A stretch of DNA of 64,000 bases, from NCBI GenBank assembly GCA_035506155.1, contig DATJPX010000041.1:27249-91248 (forward strand), written 5' to 3'. Shown here piece by piece: positions 23,813 to 31,300 of the stretch. Made by a program: the position numbers and the translations under genes. Source of the DNA: UBA877 sp035506155. GTDB taxonomy: Bacteria > Chloroflexota > Anaerolineae > Anaerolineales > Villigracilaceae. The notes beneath the pieces were generated by a model. That model made no database searches. It saw only the letters and a program-made list of their open reading frames with translations, and was not told the origin of the DNA. The stretch's first letter is position 1. Every line of letters starts with the position of its first letter.

Positions 23813-25147
23813 ATGGAAGATCCGAAATACATGGTTGCCGTCGTAGGGGCTGGACCGGCGGGACTTTTCGCAGCAAGGAAACTGGCCGAAGGGGGCGCGC
23901 ACGTCATATTATTCAATCGTGACATCAAGCCGGGCGGATTGGCTGAATATGGCATCTACCCGGATAAACTGAAAATGAAGCAAGGCTTGCGGTCCCAGTT
24001 CAAGCAGATCCTGGCTTCGGGGAATATCGATTATTACGGAAACGTCACAGTTTGCTGCGGTGGGAATATCGTTCTGGAAGACCTGCTCGAGTCGGGATTC
24101 CAGGCCGTGTTGGTCACCACCGGGGCCCAGGGTACGAAGTGGTTGCGCCTTCCCGGCGAGAACCTCCCCGGTGTCTATCACGCCAAATACATTGTCTATC
24201 ATTACAACCTGCTCCCGCCTTTCAGCAGCAAGAAATACTTGCTGGGCAAGAAAGTGGCCGTGGTTGGCGCCGGGAACGTTATGATGGACGTTGCCCATTA
24301 CCTCATCCGGGATCGCAAGGTCGAGGAAGTCATTGCGGTGGTCCGGCGCGGCCCTGGCGAGGTCAAATTCACCCGCAAGGAAATGGAAACCGTCGGAGCC
24401 AACCTGGACATCCCGGCGTTGGAGGCCGAATTCGCCCGTGTCAAGCCGTGCATGGAAAAGGCCGGCCAGGATGTGGTTCCGATCAAGTCGGCCTTCCTGG
24501 ATGCGGTCCCGAAGGCCATCCCGCCTGTTTCCGAAACGCGTTTCCGTTTCGAGTTCCTGGCTTCCCCTGTCCGCATCCTGGGCGACTGGATGAACGGTGT
24601 CACTGCCTTGAAAGTCGAAGACAACACCTTGCTGGCCGTGGACGGCAACGTCAAGGCCCGCGGGACCGGCAACAGCCGCCAGATCGAGGCAGATACGATC
24701 ATCTTCGCCATCGGCGATACGGTCGACAAGGATTTCTGCATCCCGATCCTCAACGATGCCTATATGGCGGTTCCGCAGCCGCATTTCCCGGTGGATGGCA
24801 TTTCCTACGAGGCTGCCAACCCGGATAACAACCAGCCGATCGAGCGGGTCTTCCTGGCTGGCTGGGCGCGCCAGGCCAGCACTGGCCTGGTGGGAGTGGC
24901 CCGGCGGGATGGGGAACACGCCGCCCAGGCGGTCTTGGCATATTTGCAGACCCAGCCGCCGATGCGCGATCTGGAGAACGTGATCGAGAAGTTCGAACAG
25001 CGTCTGGAAGAGACCCATCAACGCCTGGTGGATAAGGCCCATCTCGCCAAGCTGGAAGAGGCCGAGGTGGCCGAAGCCCGCAAGCTGGGGACCGAGGAAT
25101 ACAAATTCGCCACAAACGACGAGATGTTCACCGCGATGGGTTATTGA
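23813..25147 (+). CDS. FAD/NADPH-dependent oxidoreductase (ferredoxin-NADP reductase / GltD-like)
   Basis: A 444-residue two-dinucleotide-binding flavoprotein. The FAD site VAVVGAGPAGLFAARKLAE is at residues ~6-25, and a second GxGxxG, VAVVGAGNVMMDVAHYL, binds NAD(P)H near residue 150. The overall plan matches the adrenodoxin reductase/glutamate synthase small-subunit group, but there is no N-terminal Fe-S cysteine cluster as in GltD. The last ~70 residues form an added helical tail (VIEKFEQRLEETHQRLVDKAHLAKLEEAE). It probably shuttles electrons between NADPH and a ferredoxin or similar partner. It is a single-gene unit, and GGAG precedes the ATG. Confidence 0.85.
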   Translation: MEDPKYMVAVVGAGPAGLFAARKLAEGGAHVILFNRDIKPGGLAEYGIYPDKLKMKQGLRSQFKQILASGNIDYYGNVTVCCGGNIVLEDLLESGFQAVLVTTGAQGTKWLRLPGENLPGVYHAKYIVYHYNLLPPFSSKKYLLGKKVAVVGAGNVMMDVAHYLIRDRKVEEVIAVVRRGPGEVKFTRKEMETVGANLDIPALEAEFARVKPCMEKAGQDVVPIKSAFLDAVPKAIPPVSETRFRFEFLASPVRILGDWMNGVTALKVEDNTLLAVDGNVKARGTGNSRQIEADTIIFAIGDTVDKDFCIPILNDAYMAVPQPHFPVDGISYEAANPDNNQPIERVFLAGWARQASTGLVGVARRDGEHAAQAVLAYLQTQPPMRDLENVIEKFEQRLEETHQRLVDKAHLAKLEEAEVAEARKLGTEEYKFATNDEMFTAMGY

Positions 25148-25185
25148 GACTGAAACCGTCCGCCCCGTTGGGGTGGAGAGAACAG

Positions 25186-25214
25186 AAAGCGCGCCTGAGA
25201 CGGTGCGCTTTTTT
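25186..25214 (+). terminator. Terminator after the FAD oxidoreductase
   Basis: AAAGCGC / GCGCTTT, extended by three more pairs including one G-T, form a stem at 25186-25211 followed by a T-run, about 40 bp after the stop codon. Confidence 0.75.
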
Positions 25215-25331
25215 GTTTGGGATTTGTAAGCAACGAAAGGGATGCATCCGGTGTTTTATGATTCAAATGGGAACCAAAGCGGTCCCAACAACGTATTATA
25301 GGTAGAAAGGTTTTAGAAAGGAGAGAAAGCC

Positions 25332-25472
25332 ATGTCCCCATTCACCATCGTCGTTATCTTTATCCTGACGGCCCTTTTCGTTCTTTTGAGTCTCGCACCG
25401 ATCCTCTTTGGTTCGGCGGATATGGATTCTCACGATCCGGCCCCTCAGGCGAAGACCAAAGCGGCGCATTGA
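25332..25472 (+). CDS. Small single-pass membrane protein, 46 aa
   Basis: A short gene with a strong ribosome site (AAGGAGAG 7 bases before the ATG). The product is MSPFTIVVIFILTALFVLLS..., a single transmembrane helix at residues ~4-27, followed by an acidic/basic tail with DMDSHDPAPQAKTKAAH. The isolated position between two terminators and the clear Shine-Dalgarno favour a real gene. I do not recognise it. Its role could be as a small regulatory membrane peptide or a subunit of a larger complex, but nothing here decides. Confidence 0.6.
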   Translation: MSPFTIVVIFILTALFVLLSLAPILFGSADMDSHDPAPQAKTKAAH

Positions 25473-25491
25473 TCGTCGTCCCATAAAAACG

Positions 25492-25524
25492 GAGCGGCCC
25501 CCCCAGTGAGCCGCTCTTTGTTTT
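25492..25524. terminator. Terminator between the 46-aa gene and purB
   Basis: GAGCGGC / GCCGCTC (25492-25498, 25509-25515) is followed by TTTGTTTTT and preceded by AAAAAC, consistent with use by both convergent genes. Confidence 0.7.
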
Positions 25525-26921
25525 TAATCTTCGCCCTCGACTGCATCCAGGATCGTTTTTGCCAGGGCCTGCGACCGTCGCGGCGCATCCCCGATGTGGG
25601 ACCGGGCGTCCATCAAGCTGCGGATTTCCTTTTCCGAGAGATACTTGGTCAACTCGGCGTCCTGGCAGAGCAGGACGATGAGTGGATTGGCCTCGCCGCG
25701 CTTGAGCGTTTCCCAAGCTTGCATGGCATTGACCCGGACGCGCTCGTGCATGGCCTGGCGATCTGCCCCGGCCTTGACAAGCGCCATCAGCACCCGCTCG
25801 GTGGCGGCGAAAGGCCCGTAGATGGACATGTCACGGGCAATGGCAGTCTCATCCACCCGCAATTTGGCAAGGATGCCGTTGGCTGTACGCAGGATCTCGT
25901 CGGCGGCCAGGAAACCCTCCGGCAGGAGGATGCGCCGGTTGGCTGAGTCGTCCAGGGTGCGTTCGAGCAGGGTATGGGCGGCGTTATCCCAGGCCAGTCG
26001 CGGCAGGCCGGCCAGGTAGCGGGCCAGCGAGTTGATCTTCTCCGAGCGGATCGGGTTGCGCTTGAACGGCATGGCTGAGGAGCCGACCTGTTTCTCACCG
26101 AATGGTTCACTCAACTCGCCGAGCGGCGGGGATTGGAGGATGCGCAGGTCGAAGGCGAACTTGTAGAGTGAAGCGCCCAGCCCGGCCAGGGCGGAAAGGA
26201 TCTCGTAATCCTGTTTGCGCGGGTAGACCTGCGAGGCGACCGGGAAGAAGGGCAGATCCAATTTATTGGAGAGCTTCTCTTCGAACCCGGCCAGTTCATC
26301 CATCCCGAGCAGCTCGGCATAGGCCGCGCCCGTTCCGACGGCTCCCTTGAAGCCCTTGCCCTTGACTGCCATCCGCAGGGCGCTCAACTGGCGGTAATCG
26401 CCTAGGAGGTCCTGGCCGTAGAGCGCCAGCCGATAGCCCAGCGTGGATGGTTCGGCCGGTTGGAGGTGGGTAAAGGCCATGATGGGGGTGGCCGACCACT
26501 TGTCGACCAGTCCGGCCAGGGTCCGCAGGAGGGTCGCCAGGCTGGCAAGGACAAGATCCAGGCCAAGGCGCAGGCGCAAGGCATCCGCGTTGTCCTCGAT
26601 GTCCATGGAGGTCGCACCCAGGTGGATGACCCCGCCGCCGATGGATGACTGCTCGGCGAAGGTCCGCACCTCTGCCATCAGGTCATGCTGGATCTCGGTT
26701 TCGATCTCCAGGGCGCGCGGCAGGTCGATTTGTTCCATGTGGGAACGCAGGTCCGCGACCTGCTCGGGGGTCACCAGCCCAAACTCTGCCTGGACCTCGG
26801 CCAGGGCCACCCAGATACGCCGCCAGAGCAGGCGTTTGTTTTCTTCGCTCCACAAGCTGCGCATGGCAGGCGTGCCATACCGCCAGGTGAAAGGCGAGAG
26901 GTACGTTTCAAAGTCAGGCAT
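25524..26921 (-). CDS. purB: Adenylosuccinate lyase
   Basis: A 465-residue fumarase/aspartase superfamily enzyme. The family signature GSSAMPFKRNP is at residues 280-290, and HLGATSMDIEDNA near residue 100 carries the conserved substrate-binding stretch. PurB removes fumarate from SAICAR and from adenylosuccinate in purine biosynthesis. The ATG at 26921 is set by AAAGGAG 6 bases upstream; a longer in-frame extension would overlap the glycosyltransferase gene. It lies 10 bp after that gene. No other pur genes are in the window. Confidence 0.93.
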   Translation of the reverse strand: MPDFETYLSPFTWRYGTPAMRSLWSEENKRLLWRRIWVALAEVQAEFGLVTPEQVADLRSHMEQIDLPRALEIETEIQHDLMAEVRTFAEQSSIGGGVIHLGATSMDIEDNADALRLRLGLDLVLASLATLLRTLAGLVDKWSATPIMAFTHLQPAEPSTLGYRLALYGQDLLGDYRQLSALRMAVKGKGFKGAVGTGAAYAELLGMDELAGFEEKLSNKLDLPFFPVASQVYPRKQDYEILSALAGLGASLYKFAFDLRILQSPPLGELSEPFGEKQVGSSAMPFKRNPIRSEKINSLARYLAGLPRLAWDNAAHTLLERTLDDSANRRILLPEGFLAADEILRTANGILAKLRVDETAIARDMSIYGPFAATERVLMALVKAGADRQAMHERVRVNAMQAWETLKRGEANPLIVLLCQDAELTKYLSEKEIRSLMDARSHIGDAPRRSQALAKTILDAVEGED

Positions 26922-26931
26922 ACATTCTCCT

Positions 26932-27990
26932 TTAGCCCACCCAACCCCAGATGGCGAACTGGGCGGAAAAGAATAACAATCCCAGCACGGATAGATAGAG
27001 CACCAACCGGTTGACCCACGGCCTGCGGCCCCAGTCTGCCAGGAGCAGGAAAGCCGGGAAAACCTCCAGGACGTACCGACCCATGCTGACCAGCGGCTGC
27101 GGGCTGCCAAAACGGATAAGGAAGAACAGCATCAGGGTCACGGCGTAGATCCCATAAAGGCGCGGCAGCTTCTTCCAGATTAAAACGGTCAGGACGATGA
27201 ACAGGATCGTGAAAGCCAATTCGATCAAGTTCTCCTCGACCAGCTGTCCATGCAGCAGGCGGGTGGCCGCCTCGATCAGGTTCCAGCCCGGGAAGGTCAG
27301 CCTGCCCCCACGACTGGTCGAGGCGTCCAGGATGGCCAGGGGGGATTTGCCGAGCCCGAGCCAGACGTAGACGGGAAAGGCCAGGGCACCCAGGCCGGTG
27401 ATCAACGGCGCTAGCCAGGCGCGCCATTCCCGGCTGCGGCAGGCCTGCCAGGCGGTGAAGGCGAGCGGCACGACCAGCAGGGGACCAGTGATGCGTGTTA
27501 GGGCTGCCAGCGCCCCCCACAAGCCGGCCGCAAGCCAGCGCTGACGGCGGGCGCTGTAAAGGGACAGGATGGCTCCCAGCAGGAAAAGCGACTCGCTATA
27601 GGCGGCGGATAAAAAGAAGGCAGTCGGGAATATGACCAGGAATAGCGCCGCCCGGTAGGCGGCGGCTTCGTCACCCAACTCGTATCCGGCGGCCCGGTGA
27701 ATCGCCAGTAAGCAGGCCAGGGAGGCCAGGCCGGAGATGAACAGGCCGGAAGCCAGACTATCCTTTCCGAACAATCCTGCCGTTGCTCCCATCAGGAGAG
27801 GGTAGAGCGGCGGGGTGAACAAGGCGGTATCGAAGGCGCCGTAGCCTCTCGCAGCGATCGCCTGGTATTGGGGAGTGTCCCATCGCTGCCAGGGTTCCAG
27901 CCAGGGATCCGTCTCGACCGGGACGCCTTTGTACATCGTCATAGTGATGCCGGCTGGATCATTGGGGAATACCCGGCGAACTTCCCACAT
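26932..27990 (-). CDS. Membrane glycosyltransferase, PIG-V / GT39-like (start uncertain)
   Basis: A multi-helix protein of at least 352 residues. The early motif WDTPQYQAIAARGY resembles the W-D-x-x-x-Y-x-x-I-A-x-x-G-Y catalytic-loop pattern of PIG-V-type mannosyltransferases; PPLYPLLMG and TRITGPLLVVPLAF also fit. It would transfer a sugar from a lipid-linked donor on the outer membrane face. The ATG at 27990 falls at the end of a hydrophobic stretch (GRILLLFLVLRLLLGVW) that is encoded in frame up to ~28050 but has no ATG, GTG or TTG before the next in-frame stop near 28140. The true start is therefore probably a rare codon upstream; an ATC at ~28089, preceded by AAAAAGG, is a candidate. It is in an apparent operon with purB. 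Confidence 0.72.
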   Translation of the reverse strand: MWEVRRVFPNDPAGITMTMYKGVPVETDPWLEPWQRWDTPQYQAIAARGYGAFDTALFTPPLYPLLMGATAGLFGKDSLASGLFISGLASLACLLAIHRAAGYELGDEAAAYRAALFLVIFPTAFFLSAAYSESLFLLGAILSLYSARRQRWLAAGLWGALAALTRITGPLLVVPLAFTAWQACRSREWRAWLAPLITGLGALAFPVYVWLGLGKSPLAILDASTSRGGRLTFPGWNLIEAATRLLHGQLVEENLIELAFTILFIVLTVLIWKKLPRLYGIYAVTLMLFFLIRFGSPQPLVSMGRYVLEVFPAFLLLADWGRRPWVNRLVLYLSVLGLLFFSAQFAIWGWVG

Positions 27991-28156
27991 CCAGACTCCC
28001 AGCAGGAGGCGCAGAACCAGGAACAGGAGCAGGATCCTGCCGCAGGCTTTCCAGTCGATATTCTTGCTCCAGGAATTCCCTCGAGTTTGGATACTTGATC
28101 CTTTTTGCGGTGATGGTCCCGGCGACCGGGGATGGAGACGTCACCGGGCCGGCACC

Positions 28157-28669
28157 TTATTTTACTTCGGGTTTGGATGGGTTGTGCAGACGACTTATCC
28201 TGCTCTGCGAGTCATCCGCTTCGAAGCGGGCATCCCCGCGCGGATGCAAGTCGCGCAAATCGCCCACCGCCGGGGCAGGTTTGATCTCGTACGTTTGTCC
28301 CTGCATGCTGGCCAACATCTGCTTGAGTTCCTCGATCTCCTGATGTTGAGCCGCCAGGGTTTCCAGGACGAGCGTGTGGATGGCGGTTACGTGGGTATGA
28401 TCCTCCTGGGCGCGTTTTTCCTGCATCTCGGCGATCTGTTTCTGCCGCACCTCGGAAATGGTGGCGTACAGCAGGACGATGGAGCTGACCGCCACGCTCA
28501 TCGTATTGAGATAACTGTTAATGCCAAGGACCAGTACGGTATGGCTGGCAAAAGCGATCAGCGGGATGAGAAGCGCCATCGTGATCAGGATGACGAACCG
28601 GTGGGTGAGGAACCGCACCGGCCAGGGAAGGATGTATTTGTCGAGCCAGGCATTTATTTTTCCGAACAT
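28157..28669 (-). CDS. Two-helix membrane protein with coiled-coil tail
   Basis: A 170-residue protein. A short amphipathic start (MFGKINAWLDKYILPWP) leads to two transmembrane helices at ~27-48 and ~55-78. A long charged helical region follows (SEVRQKQIAEMQEKRAQED..., QHQEIEELKQMLASM), and the C-terminal tail is polar. The layout resembles small DUF1003 or low-affinity iron permease-like proteins, but I would not assign either. The start at 28669 has GGAGG 8 bases upstream; the next ATG at 28684 does not. Confidence 0.65.
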   Translation of the reverse strand: MFGKINAWLDKYILPWPVRFLTHRFVILITMALLIPLIAFASHTVLVLGINSYLNTMSVAVSSIVLLYATISEVRQKQIAEMQEKRAQEDHTHVTAIHTLVLETLAAQHQEIEELKQMLASMQGQTYEIKPAPAVGDLRDLHPRGDARFEADDSQSRISRLHNPSKPEVK

Positions 28670-28769
28670 GATTTTCGCCTCCATCAACCAATATCGATAA
28701 TTATACGATCTCCACATCGAGGCTTCCCGGGAAGATTGATACGGAAGGGTGTTCAGCCTCTGATCTGCC

Positions 28770-28797
28770 TTGACAGGCTCTGGATGTCGATTATAAT
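28770..28797 (+). promoter_or_regulatory. Sigma70 promoter of the RHH regulator - MFS operon
   Basis: TTGACA (28770-28775), a 16-bp spacer and TATAAT (28792-28797) both match consensus. Transcription should start near 28804, just before the palindromic operator. Confidence 0.85.
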
Positions 28798-28805
28798 GCG
28801 CCCAA

Positions 28806-28837
28806 TACCATCTGTTTACCATCCAATTGGATGGTAA
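28806..28837 (+). promoter_or_regulatory. Perfect 22-bp palindromic operator with an extra half-site
   Basis: 28816-28837 is a perfect palindrome with arms TTACCATCCAA and TTGGATGGTAA. A further direct copy of the half-site TACCATC is at 28806-28812. It lies between the predicted transcription start and the RHH gene, a typical place for autorepression. Confidence 0.75.
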
Positions 28838-28852
28838 GAAAGCGAGGCCAAT

Positions 28853-29239
28853 ATGCCGGATACTGAAAAAATTACCATCAATATGTCTGCCGTGGACTTG
28901 GGGAAGATCGATTTGCTGGTCCAGGAGGGACTTTATTCGAACCGCACTGATTTCATCCGCACCGCCATCCGTTCGCAGGTCGAGAAGCATAATTTCGAGG
29001 TCCAGCAATCGGTGGCCCGGCATGCCTATGGCATCGGAGTCTTCGGCTACAACAAGAAAGAACTGGAAGGGTACAAGGCAAAAGGGGAAAAGCTTAAACT
29101 GACCGTGGTCGGCCTGCTCAGCCTTTCGGACGACATCCCGGTCGAACTGGCCAGGGAAGTCATCGAATCGGTGGATGTGCGCGGCGTGTTCAATGCGAGT
29201 GAGGCGCTCAAGTCCGCCCTGGCGGATCGGGTCAAATAA
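28853..29239 (+). CDS. Ribbon-helix-helix (CopG-type) transcriptional regulator
   Basis: A 128-residue protein. The N-terminal ~50 residues give a ribbon-helix-helix pattern: beta strand KITINMSAVDL, helix GKIDLLVQEGLY, turn SNR, helix TDFIRTAIRSQVEKH. The remaining ~75 residues are a separate domain (KLKLTVVGLLSLSDDIPVELAREVIESVDVRG) that could sense a ligand or mediate oligomerisation. It is followed after 24 bp by an MFS transporter. The palindrome upstream suggests it represses its own operon. The inducer is unknown. Confidence 0.82.
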   Translation: MPDTEKITINMSAVDLGKIDLLVQEGLYSNRTDFIRTAIRSQVEKHNFEVQQSVARHAYGIGVFGYNKKELEGYKAKGEKLKLTVVGLLSLSDDIPVELAREVIESVDVRGVFNASEALKSALADRVK

Positions 29240-29263
29240 TCTGGATGAACAAAGAAGAATAGA

Positions 29264-30556
29264 ATGGAAACCACTCCAACGACCTCCAATATTCCTGAAA
29301 AATGGGCGCCCCGTTTTTTCACTATGTGGACCGGGCAGGCCTTTTCCCTGGTGGGCAGCTCGGTCGTCCAGTTTGCCCTCGTCTGGTGGATGACCAGGAC
29401 CACCGGTTCGGCGACCGTCCTGGCGACGGCCACCTTGCTGGGAATGCTGCCGCAGATCTTCCTGGGACCCTTCGCCGGAGCGCTGATCGACCGCTGGAAC
29501 CGCAAGGCGGTCATGATGGTCGCCGACAGCCTGATTGCCCTGGCGACCGTGGTGTTGATTTTCCTCTTCGCGACCCACCATGAAAGCCTGCTGGCCGTAT
29601 ATATCATCCTCGTTCTCCGTTCGGCAGGCGGGGCCTTCCACTATCCTGCCATGCAATCCTCGACTTCCCTGATGGTCCCCAAGAGCCAGCTAGCGCGGAT
29701 CGCGGGGATCAACCAGACCTTGAACGGGGTCATCAACATCATTTCCCCGCCGATCGGGGCCCTGCTGATCGCCCTGCTGCCCATGCCGGGCGTGCTTGCC
29801 ATCGACGTCGCCACTGCGTTCCTGGCGGTTTCCATCCTGGCTTTCGTGCGGGTTCCGCAGCCGCCCCGTCAGCTTGCCCAGGCGGCCGGGACGGTCCAAA
29901 AGACAGGCTATTGGCAGGACCTGGGGGAGGGCTGGCGGTACCTGGTCGCCTGGCCCGGGCTGTTGGCAATCTGCCTGCTTGCCATGCTGATCAATTTCCT
30001 GCTGACCCCGGCCGGCGCGCTGATCCCGTTGGTGGTCACCCGCGTCTATCACGGCGGGGCGACCCAGCTTGGGTTGGTCGACTCCCTTTCCGGGATCGGG
30101 GTGATCATCGGCGGGCTGGTCCTGAGCGCCTGGGGCGGGTTCAAACGACGGATCGCCACCACCTTGATGGGGATCATCGGGCTCGGAGTCGGGATCCTCC
30201 TCTTCGGGCTCCTGCCGGCCAACCTGTTCTCTCTGGCGCTCGCCGGGGCGTTCCTTTTCGGATCCATGCAGGTGATGGCGAACGGACCACTGAGCGCCAT
30301 TTTCCAATCCACTATCGATCCGGACATGCAGGGCCGGGTCATGTCCCTGACGGGTGCGGGTGCGACTGCCATGGCGCCGCTCGGCTTGCTGGTGGCCGGT
30401 CCGATCTCGGATTGGCTGGGTGTTCGGACCTGGTACTTGATCGGTGGGGTCGCCTGCGTCCTAGTCACGCTAATCGCATTTTCCATCCCGGTCATCATGA
30501 ACATCGAGCAGAATGCCAAGAAGACCAGCCCGCCGGACTCGACGGTAGTGGCATGA
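29264..30556 (+). CDS. MFS transporter
   Basis: A 430-residue transporter with about 12 transmembrane helices. The family loop between helices 2 and 3 is GALIDRWNRKAVMMVAD, and ADSLIALATVVLIF, RSAGGAFHYPAMQSS and GINQTLNGVINIISPPIGALLI are typical of the MFS_3 (macrolide/multidrug efflux-like) group. It is probably a proton-driven exporter. It is co-transcribed with the RHH regulator, which suggests substrate-inducible efflux. A strong terminator follows. Confidence 0.9.
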   Translation: METTPTTSNIPEKWAPRFFTMWTGQAFSLVGSSVVQFALVWWMTRTTGSATVLATATLLGMLPQIFLGPFAGALIDRWNRKAVMMVADSLIALATVVLIFLFATHHESLLAVYIILVLRSAGGAFHYPAMQSSTSLMVPKSQLARIAGINQTLNGVINIISPPIGALLIALLPMPGVLAIDVATAFLAVSILAFVRVPQPPRQLAQAAGTVQKTGYWQDLGEGWRYLVAWPGLLAICLLAMLINFLLTPAGALIPLVVTRVYHGGATQLGLVDSLSGIGVIIGGLVLSAWGGFKRRIATTLMGIIGLGVGILLFGLLPANLFSLALAGAFLFGSMQVMANGPLSAIFQSTIDPDMQGRVMSLTGAGATAMAPLGLLVAGPISDWLGVRTWYLIGGVACVLVTLIAFSIPVIMNIEQNAKKTSPPDSTVVA

Positions 30557-30562
30557 AAGACC

Positions 30563-30595
30563 CGGGCCGGCCCGAAAAGGCTGGCCCGATTTTTT
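30563..30595 (+). terminator. Terminator after the MFS gene
   Basis: CGGGCCGGCC / GGCTGGCCCG form a 10-bp stem with one G-T pair, loop CGAAAA, then ATTTTTT (30563-30595). Confidence 0.88.
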
Positions 30596-30677
30596 CGATC
30601 GTCCTATTCTGGATGGCGGTATAATCCGGCCCGTTGTATTTTGACCATTTGATTTTTAGAATATAGGAGTGCCCCCC

Positions 30678-31244
30678 ATGTCGAAGAATTCATTCACCCT
30701 CATCATTTTGTTAACCATGACCGCCCTCCTGCTGGGCCTGGCCGGCTGCGGCGGTGTGGGGACTGCCAATCCGGGTTCGGCTACGGTCGCCGGGCAGCCC
30801 GTCAAAGGTGTGACCATCGATGCCTGCGCCCTGCTGACGAAGGCAGACGCCGAACAAATTCTGGGCAAACCGGTCGAGGATCCCACCCATCCAGTCGAGG
30901 GCAGCGAAACCTTCAATGTTTTCAGCTGTGAATACAAGATGCAGGGCGGGACGGCTTTGGACAATGCCAGCCTCATCGTAACGGTGCCGGCTGCCGGCGA
31001 CCTGCAGACAGCCCAGATCGCCTTCGATACCGGCAAACAGCAGGCACAGGCTGCTTATAACGCTGCCCCGGTGGATGTCCCCGGACTCGGTGATACAGCC
31101 TACTGGGTAGGCGGGGCCGGCAACAACCTGTCGATCCTGAAAGGCGATATCAACGTCACCCTGAGTGCTTCAACGCAAAAAGGGGATGCCCCCGCCCAGG
31201 CAATCCTCGACCTGGCAAAAACCGTGCTCAGCCGTTTGCCCTGA
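30678..31244 (+). CDS. Secreted lipoprotein, DUF3558-like
   Basis: A 188-residue lipoprotein. The signal peptide ends in the lipobox LAGC (Cys24). The mature part starts with a low-complexity linker, then TIDACALLTKADAEQILGKPVEDP, which resembles the C-x-L-L-T-x-x-E-x-x-x-x-L-G pattern of DUF3558. Two further conserved-looking segments (FSCEYKM; DVPGLGDTAYWVGG) complete a small domain. The function is unknown. The ATG at 30678 has AGGAG 8 bases upstream; an in-frame GTG at 30669 is less likely. Confidence 0.78.
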   Translation: MSKNSFTLIILLTMTALLLGLAGCGGVGTANPGSATVAGQPVKGVTIDACALLTKADAEQILGKPVEDPTHPVEGSETFNVFSCEYKMQGGTALDNASLIVTVPAAGDLQTAQIAFDTGKQQAQAAYNAAPVDVPGLGDTAYWVGGAGNNLSILKGDINVTLSASTQKGDAPAQAILDLAKTVLSRLP

Positions 31245-31262
31245 AATCGGCCAAATCCATCG

Positions 31263-31300
31263 ATCCCCGGCAGGTACGCACCTGCCGGGGATTTTCATTT
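31263..31300. terminator. Bidirectional terminator
   Basis: A perfect 13-bp stem ATCCCCGGCAGGT / ACCTGCCGGGGAT (31263-31275, 31280-31292) with a 4-base loop, then TTTCATTTTC. It separates the convergent lipoprotein and helicase genes. Confidence 0.88.
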
